DNA of 64,000 nucleotides from Symsagittifera roscoffensis (lineage: Eukaryota > Xenacoelomorpha > Acoela > Convolutidae): the NCBI RefSeq assembly GCF_963678635.1, contig NC_087067.1:42494696-42558695 (forward strand), written 5' to 3'. The stretch's first letter is position 1; each line of letters opens with the position of its first letter. Shown in pieces: positions 57,743-64,000 of the stretch. A program made the translations under genes and the position numbers. The notes beneath the pieces are model-generated. The model did not search any database. It saw nothing but the letters and a program-made list of their open reading frames with translations, and was not told where the DNA came from.

Positions 57743-59023
57743 TTATGACTTCTTTCCGAAAAAAGAAAACAGACTGCCTTGATTCTTTTTTGCATTTCCA
57801 CCTCCAGATTTCGCAGCTTTCGGTTTCGGCTTATTGTTATCATCGGCCGGTTGGTTTCTGAATATCATTTCAGGTAGTTTAACTGAAGCGTTATTTGAAC
57901 TTGACGTCTTCAAGTTTCCATTTTTATCAGTCTTAGAAGATGAGTCATCTTCTTCTTCGCTGCACGATTCCTCTTGCCATACTTTATCTGTGATCAGGAA
58001 TCCATCTTCATCAACATGTGTAACATCCTTCAGAACTTTCCTTCTTCGTCTTACTTTAGTGATAACTTTCTCAGGTTCGCTTATCTCCACTTCTTGGTTT
58101 TCCTTCAACGGCGATTGGTCGCCTTGCTCGCTTTTCACGTCCGACTCCTCTTCTTGATTCTGATTGGCAGCCGAGTGATTCATTTCTTCTTCGTCGGAGT
58201 CGTCCATAATTACTCGTTTATGTTTACCAGTTTTCTGTTTTTGTTTCTTTTTAGGGGGAGATCTTTCTTCGGTTTCTTCGTCCGCTCCTCGTTTTGGAAC
58301 TGTCTCAGAGTTGCATTTTTCCGGGCTTAGCTTTTCAATTTTGGCAACCTTCGGTTTCATTTCCATGTCTTTAAATGCCTTTCCAATATCACTTCCCTGT
58401 TTTTTGGTCTCTACTTTCTTTGTAGCTTTGATAATTGGCTCGGATTTTGTTGGTTTCGGTTTGGTCGTCGACTGTGAAGAATTTGTGTTAGCAAACATTG
58501 ATTGCACGGTACCACTTTTAGGTTTTGAGGTATTTACAGCCGGTTTAGATAATAACGTTGATGATACTTTCTGACCTGACTGTTTCGAAGAACCAGGTAC
58601 CGGATCAAGGCCTTGGTCTTTTGGGTTTTTAGAAATATTGTCAAAAGGACATTTTATTCCTGGTTTAGTGTAGTCTAAGCTCTCTTGTAAAGGCAAGCAA
58701 ATAGATGATAGTTCTCTTGGCTGAAACGATTGCAAACTGAAAATTTGAGTTGACAAAATTTCACATTCATTAATTTCGTCCGGAGATTTTTTTGAACTGA
58801 GAGTCATTTTCAGTTTTTCATCCAGCATGTAAGACAAACAATAAATTGGTTTCACTTGCGATTCATTTTTGGAGCAAAACTTTTCCATGCATTTTCTGGC
58901 AAGATTTGGGGAAATGTGTTCGGATTTTGAAAGCCACGAAACTGTTGCAATTTCTTTTTTGTCCAGCACATGCTCAGAAAGTGTTTCCAAGACCAAATTC
59001 TCGTCAAACTGTGAATCGCTCAT
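57743..59023 (-). CDS. POLD3: DNA polymerase delta subunit 3 (p66/Pol32-type)
   Basis: 426 residues from ATG at 59023 to TAA at 57743. The open frame extends 15 codons further upstream, but without an ATG, and a ttttcag acceptor lies 10 nt before this ATG. The N-terminal ~100 residues (ENLVLETLSEHVLDKKEIAT, VSWLSKSEHISPNLARKCME) match the POLD3 winged-helix region that binds POLD2. The middle is Lys/Ser/Glu-rich with a basic cluster (KKKQKQKTGKHKR). A conserved RRRKVLKDVTHVDEDGFLIT segment precedes the last residues QGSLFSFFGKK, a PCNA-binding PIP box. The whole coding region is in one exon, whereas vertebrate POLD3 has many. Human POLD3 is 466 residues. Confidence 0.93.
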   Translation of the reverse strand: MSDSQFDENLVLETLSEHVLDKKEIATVSWLSKSEHISPNLARKCMEKFCSKNESQVKPIYCLSYMLDEKLKMTLSSKKSPDEINECEILSTQIFSLQSFQPRELSSICLPLQESLDYTKPGIKCPFDNISKNPKDQGLDPVPGSSKQSGQKVSSTLLSKPAVNTSKPKSGTVQSMFANTNSSQSTTKPKPTKSEPIIKATKKVETKKQGSDIGKAFKDMEMKPKVAKIEKLSPEKCNSETVPKRGADEETEERSPPKKKQKQKTGKHKRVIMDDSDEEEMNHSAANQNQEEESDVKSEQGDQSPLKENQEVEISEPEKVITKVRRRRKVLKDVTHVDEDGFLITDKVWQEESCSEEEDDSSSKTDKNGNLKTSSSNNASVKLPEMIFRNQPADDNNKPKPKAAKSGGGNAKKNQGSLFSFFGKKS

Positions 59024-59033
59024 ATTAGTTAAT

Positions 59034-60188
59034 CTGAAAATGATCTTTTTTGATATTTCAGATACCACTGTTACTTGGCTATCAGACCCTTCGTCGGATC
59101 GCTTTAAGTATATCCCCCTTTTTGCAAAGGCGGTGGGGGATTTGTTGCTAGGTTTAAAGTTCTAATATGCTTAACCATTGATTTATTTCGTTATAGGGGG
59201 ATATTCGTTACTAGGTACCCGAGGGGGACACAGTTAAAGAGATCCTCTGGCCAGCAAAATTTCAGAAATCTTTTTCTTACGTCTACAAAAATAAAAGAAT
59301 GCTCAAATAGCTTTATTAAAACACCCACCATGATATTTGGAATATATATAACTACATAACATCAACATACACATCGAATCGTCAATGCCTCAGTCAGATC
59401 TTAATCATAATCAATCCATTAGGAAGCCAAACCGCCATCATAACACGCATTCAATACTTGAATCTAGGAACATGTGCTCCAACTACGAAGGAAAAGACTG
59501 CACAAACATGATCAATTTCTGCATAACAGCTGGTGCAAACATATAGCTCTATTACACACGCGTTTTAAGAGTCAAACAAGTCCAATGTAAAACTTGCCAT
59601 CTTTATTTCAACCATCGTTTTAATGCATGGAACATCGGGAATTGTTTGCTCATTTAAATATTGGATAAAAGAAAAATGACGAATGTATTTCAGTTGCAGT
59701 AAGAACGCATGAAAACTGGATTTAAAGGAAATTAAATTTATAGCTCTTGTTATTATCAATGTAATAATTTATATTGAAATATATGCACAAATATGAAAGA
59801 CAGGAGGCTTCGACTCAGTCTAAATTTATCTATCTGAGCAAATTAAAATCGGTCTTGTCTGGCAAAGCTTCTCTGCGATAACTATTAATCCTCAGTTAAA
59901 TAATAATTCTTTATAGTAAAACTGCCATGACTCTACTATATCGACAAAATATGACACATTTAAACAGTTTCAAAACTTATCAGATGATTCAAGGTTACGA
60001 TGAACTGAATAAGAAAAAAATTGTTGGCCGTTTGATTCTAGGAATACACAAAGCAACAGTATAATAAAGTTAAGTGCATCACATCAAACTCTGTCATGAT
60101 TTTGAAGACATGTACGTCTAAGTGATGATAGTCGCATTTACATTTAGGTAGCAAGCACTTTATGTACACAGATCACTTTTAGCTCTGA
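59034..60188. other. Spacer between POLD3 and SEC61A, probable SEC61A 3'UTR
   Basis: 1.15 kb without a gene. Nearest minus-strand AATAAA signals are at 59602-59607 and 59312-59317. The sequence TAGGGGGATATTCGTTACTAGGTACCC near 59195-59220 resembles the GGATC/G-run MITE ends at the left of the window. Confidence 0.4.
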
Positions 60189-61619
60189 TTAGAACAACAA
60201 TGCCCCCATGCTTCCCACTTCCGCTTGTTCCTTGACGAAGATCTCAAAGTACTGGTAGATGATAGTCACCGCCAGTAAGATACCGGTTCCGCTTCCGATC
60301 GCTCCCATTAAATCCGCCATAACAGACAAAGCTCCAATACACAGACCTCCGAATGCTGCTGCGGTCGGAATGTATCGGTTCAGCTCCTTGACCATTGAGG
60401 TCTCTCGGAACCCTCTCATCACCATCGACTGCTCCTTCAGTTGCTTGGCAACATCTTTGGCTGAAGAACCAGACACATCGATCCAGGTCTTAGAGAAGAA
60501 TGCACAGGATCCCAACATAAACGTGATATACAGCAGGGCATGGATAGGGTCGGCCATCATATGTTCCAGATCTTCTGGAGGTGATAGGTAGTAGCAGAGG
60601 CCACCGGTAGGGTAACTTCTGTTAGGTCCACCAGCTCCACCCTCGCTCCAGGCTCCCAGAAGATTAACAAAGAAGTTACCTCCAAAACGGACCGATAGCA
60701 TCTGAGAAATGAAGTACAAGTTGGAAACCAAAGCACTCTGCAGAATGATCGGGATGTTTGAAGTGTAGAACAACTTGATTGGGTAGGAAGAGTTTTGTCC
60801 TCGGTAACGGGCAGACTTGATTGGCAGGTCAACTCTGAATCCCTGGAAGTAGATAACGACAGCAAACACGAAGACAGTTGCAACCAGGTTCATCAAATTT
60901 GGCAGGTTCTGACGGTAGAAAGCCTCTCTCAGAGCTCGAACTTTGTCGTTTCGTGTAGCCAGTAAGTGGAAAAGAGCGATGATTGCTCCCTCAAACTCAG
61001 TTCCTCGTCCAGTATTGATAGTTGCGGGGCTGAAAGCCTTCCATACGATTGTTTCACAGATATTGGTCGCGATGAAGAGTGAGATTCCTGATCCCAATCC
61101 GTATCCTTTTTGCAGAAGTTCGTCCAGCAGCAAGACCAAGAGACCAGATACGAACAGTTGAATTACGATCAGCAGACAGACGCCTGCTCCGATGCTGTAG
61201 GGGTCTCCGTACATGCCAGTCATGACGTACACAATAGCCTGACCTAATGTGATGATCATTCCAAATAGCTTCTGAGCTCCATTGAACAGAGCTCGGTCTT
61301 TCGGTGTGTCGCCAACTTCGATAACCTTAGCACCCGCTAGAAGTTGCATGATGAGTGAAGATGTTACAATGGGTGAGATACCAAGTTCCATCAAAGTTCC
61401 TCTGTTTGAGGCCATGATAACTCTCATCCAGTAGAATGGATCAGCTGAATCTGATGACATTATGCCAAAAAGAGGAATTTGACAACATACCAAAAAGATG
61501 AAAAGCGTAATCGCAGTCCACAGAACTTTCTCGCGAAATTGAATTTTACGTTCTGGCTTTGCCACTTCTGGGATTACAGCACAAAACGGCTTGAGAAATT
61601 CAAGAAATTTGACACCCAT
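60189..61619 (-). CDS. SEC61A: Protein transport protein SEC61 subunit alpha
   Basis: Complete 476-residue channel-forming subunit of the ER translocon, the same length as human SEC61A1. It has a multi-span SecY-family profile with ten expected TM helices. Diagnostic stretches: [20 protein letters not shown] (start of TM1), [20 protein letters not shown] (plug region), [58 protein letters not shown] (cytosolic loop for ribosome binding), [34 protein letters not shown], and the [11 protein letters not shown]-terminus. The coding region is uninterrupted, while vertebrate SEC61A1 has about a dozen exons. A ctttttag acceptor lies only 4 nt before the ATG. No stops or damage: a working gene, not a decayed retrocopy. 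Confidence 0.98.
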   Translation of the reverse strand: MGVKFLEFLKPFCAVIPEVAKPERKIQFREKVLWTAITLFIFLVCCQIPLFGIMSSDSADPFYWMRVIMASNRGTLMELGISPIVTSSLIMQLLAGAKVIEVGDTPKDRALFNGAQKLFGMIITLGQAIVYVMTGMYGDPYSIGAGVCLLIVIQLFVSGLLVLLLDELLQKGYGLGSGISLFIATNICETIVWKAFSPATINTGRGTEFEGAIIALFHLLATRNDKVRALREAFYRQNLPNLMNLVATVFVFAVVIYFQGFRVDLPIKSARYRGQNSSYPIKLFYTSNIPIILQSALVSNLYFISQMLSVRFGGNFFVNLLGAWSEGGAGGPNRSYPTGGLCYYLSPPEDLEHMMADPIHALLYITFMLGSCAFFSKTWIDVSGSSAKDVAKQLKEQSMVMRGFRETSMVKELNRYIPTAAAFGGLCIGALSVMADLMGAIGSGTGILLAVTIIYQYFEIFVKEQAEVGSMGALLF

Positions 61620-61623
61620 AATT

Positions 61624-62165
61624 CTAAAAAGTTCATGTTATCAAAAATTTTCAAAAGTTTTTCAAATTACATACATTAGTGAGCAACATTTAGCGCAAAA
61701 TCAGGCTTTTTTCTCTTAACGCCTAATTTCAAGGACAATTTTGGACAATCATTATGAATCTAGCTCCTCCAAAACTCTCATTTTTTTAGTTCAAGCACTT
61801 ACCAGTTTATTTCAGGTCTGAACAAAGCTAGTTTCCACCTTTCGAAATAGGTTTTCTACCGGAGAGAACACTTTATAGAATACAACTGATAATGCGATAA
61901 AACATTTTAAAAGGGAAAACTAACTTAGAAAGTTGGAAATGAGAAAACTTTTAATTCTTCTATACAATTCAAATATCTGTCCAAATGCTAGTACTGAAAA
62001 TGCTGATTTCCACCTTTGATGAAAAAAAGTCAATTAAAACGGGCCCTTCCGTCATGCGACGGTACGTGCACAAGTTGGATAGGGCCATACCAACGCTATA
62101 TAAATACATCGGCAAAATTTTATGAATAAATCAAGTCCATTATAATGCATCAAGAGAATTGTCAA
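61624..62165. other. 5' flank of SEC61A, no further gene
   Basis: Possible leader intron or promoter of SEC61A (minus strand). No recognisable core promoter motif; nothing else seen. Confidence 0.4.
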
Positions 62166-64000
62166 TTAAAATCTACCCTCCTCGATTATAGCATTGATAG
62201 AATTGTCTATGTTGGATGTAATTTTAAGATCTTTGCAACCCCTAAGGCAGAGGATTGAACTTCTCAGAAGTGCATAACTTATTTTTGTTCTTATAAAGCT
62301 TCTTGTGTCCGAGTATGATTCATTACGTTTCTCGCATAGTTTCTCTGCTAGTTTCTGGATGGTTTTGTAGAGCCTGGTGCTGCTCCTGCGGTACACACAA
62401 ATTTTAATGCATTCTCAAAAATTAGTGGAACAAAGCTGCTGTGTTCCACATCCAGAGTTCTTTGTTGGTATTTTAATGTTTTGACACTCATGATATTTGT
62501 AGGCGTCAGCTATAGTTTTGGGGCAGGATTTAGCACGGGGGTTGAAAATTTTTACATCGAAAAAGGTTCGGCTGAATCGGCTACCCCAGAGTCCATTTGC
62601 CTTGCTGTCAAGTCGAGCGTCATCTTCAGTAGTGGTTGTTTTGTTGTGAAAGTTTTCGCCTTCCAACGATTGAAGTTTCGGCTCTATTTCAAGATCAGGG
62701 CATACTTCGTCCAGAAGTGTCGCAAAGGTATCGCGAATTTCATTTTCTTAGGTGAGTGTATCCATCTTTGGGACAGTGTAGTGAGTGCGTCAGTGTGAGC
62801 GGTTGTCCACTTGGGCATGTATGTGGGGTGTTTGGTGGTTCCCATCCATATCTCAGATGTAATCCATCTTTAAACTCTGATTTGTTGAGGGAAAATTTGT
62901 ATCTTTTAAAGAGTAGCACGCTTAGCCAATTTGAGGCTCCTTTCTATGACGCTAGATTTATTGTCAGTTTTTTTTTCTGATGAGCAATTTTCCATAATTT
63001 TAGCCTTTTTTGAGAGCGTGGTGGTCTGTCTCTCAGCTTTGATGTTTCTATTTATCAGAGTTTGTTCAGTTTCAGCTATTCCTGCATCACTGTTTCCTAA
63101 CGGATCACAAATGGCTCGTGACCACTCATAGTTTCTGGAAAAGTCCGTGTTACTGAGGAGGTCTAATCCTCCCATTGTTGGTGGTAGTGCAAAAAAGGCC
63201 GCGCTCTTCATCGGTTATATGGTTTTTAACCAGTAATACTAAAAAGTAGCTGATGTTTTACATTTTTCTCAATTTCATCCACTTTTTTAAATGCTTCCGG
63301 GGTTTTTCTGGTTAGGAAGCTTAATTTATTGTGAACTCATTTTGTGTAGCAGGAGTACGCATTTTGTGGTGATGTTTTAACTATTTTGGAAAGTTTTTCA
63401 ATTAGAGTAGCTGTCTTTTCAATTTCGCTTTCCATGTAATTATCGGATGCTGATGGTGTTCCTATAACCAATCCATGGACTCTAAAACCGTCTACCATTG
63501 TAATATTTGAGCCTTCGAATAATTTTTTGGTGCAGTTACGGCGGTTTTCTTTTACTACTGGTTGACACTTGGAAGGCTTCACATTGTATCCGAAAGCCTT
63601 TCCGTGCTAATCCAGGTTGACCAGTATTGCGCGGAGACTCATACGATCACCTGCAGCGCTTCCATCATCTGCGTATCATTTTTGGGTGACATTTGGTTTT
63701 TGCAGGAGCTCAATCAGTGGGATTATCTCAATTACGTACATAGCCATTGCGAGGGGATCACCTTGCGTTGTGCCTTCAGTAGATGTCAAAACCGTGTTAT
63801 TGACATATAGATTTGAGGGATGTTGATATGAGTTGACCAGCGCATGATGTAGCGCCGGACAAATGATTTCTATATTTTTAGAGCAAGTTGAAGGCATTTT
63901 CTGAATCAATAAGTAGTATGGCGTCTCAAACTCGTTCCTCAAGCTGTGGATAGCATATTCGATTCCACACTTCTGGCCTAAGCAGAGTTGGAAATTTTTT
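62166..64000 (-). pseudogene. Non-LTR-type retrotransposon reverse transcriptase, 3' half, broken
   Basis: Minus-strand relic that enters from beyond 64000. In order: palm region with GTTQGDPLAMAMY (about 63760-63800), thumb-like segments, FFALPPTMGGL (about 63195), LHLRYGW, a C-x8-H-x4-C type zinc motif (about 62795-62835), and TFFDVKIFNP (about 62550), with helical sequence to a stop at 62166. The order suggests an RT with a C-terminal zinc motif and restriction-like nuclease, as in R2/NeSL-type elements, but the clade is tentative. Reading frame is lost at several places (for example near 62752, 63230, 63330 and 63900) and in-frame stops occur, so it is not functional. Confidence 0.85.

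Noticed and set aside
59024-59068. Extension of POLD3 by 15 codons upstream
   Set aside because: No ATG in that part (it would start with GTG), and a splice acceptor at 59034 lies inside it.
60189-61619. SEC61A as a decayed retrocopy
   Set aside because: The frame is full-length and undamaged at the standard 476 residues; lack of introns alone does not show decay.

Overview
The window is animal nuclear DNA, most likely from an invertebrate bilaterian. It is AT-rich, has GT-AG introns, is packed with small transposon-derived repeats, and contains one 200-base run of N (a scaffold gap). No operons, Shine-Dalgarno sites or prokaryotic features are seen. The species cannot be fixed from the sequence. 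The gene content (a CCAP/NPS-type neuropeptide receptor, CEP295, POLD3, SEC61 alpha) fits a bilaterian.

Layout. (1) 1-16.6 kb: no convincing gene. It holds MITEs of several families (some with clear 8-bp target-site duplications, one pair nested), the gap, a ~1.5-kb segmental duplication and a 353-bp tandem array of about four units. (2) 16.6-35.4 kb, plus strand: six exons with matching phases encode a G-protein-coupled receptor of the crustacean-cardioactive-peptide / neuropeptide-S receptor type, from TM2 to the C-terminal tail. The exon(s) for the N-terminus and TM1 were not found. Its introns are full of ~520-bp elements that end in a short hairpin and carry inverted GTTCCGACT/AGTCGGAAC subtermini, an architecture like Helentron-derived (HINE/INE-1-type) elements. 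(3) 39.25-41.8 kb, plus strand: a complete two-exon acyl-CoA synthetase/4CL/luciferase-type (ANL) gene of 549 residues. (4) 41.9-48.4 kb: a GA microsatellite, a ~650-bp tandem array, a mariner-type MITE with 300-bp inverted arms, and small duplications. (5) 48.4-61.6 kb, minus strand: three conserved housekeeping genes in a row, CEP295 (three exons, the first with 4.9 kb of coding), POLD3 (coding region in one exon) and SEC61 alpha (coding region in one exon). (6) 62.2-64 kb, minus strand: the broken 3' half of a non-LTR-type reverse transcriptase gene running off the window edge.

The genes do not form a pathway. CEP295 acts in centriole maturation, POLD3 in the replicative DNA polymerase delta holoenzyme, SEC61 alpha in ER translocation, the ANL enzyme in acyl activation, and the receptor in peptide signalling. 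Two cross-gene observations stand out. All four genes whose start codon is visible have a pyrimidine tract plus AG 4-37 nt upstream of the ATG, as expected for spliced-leader trans-splicing or very short 5'UTR tails after an intron. Several distinct small repeat families also share one design (GTCGGAACATT followed at once by a tight hairpin).
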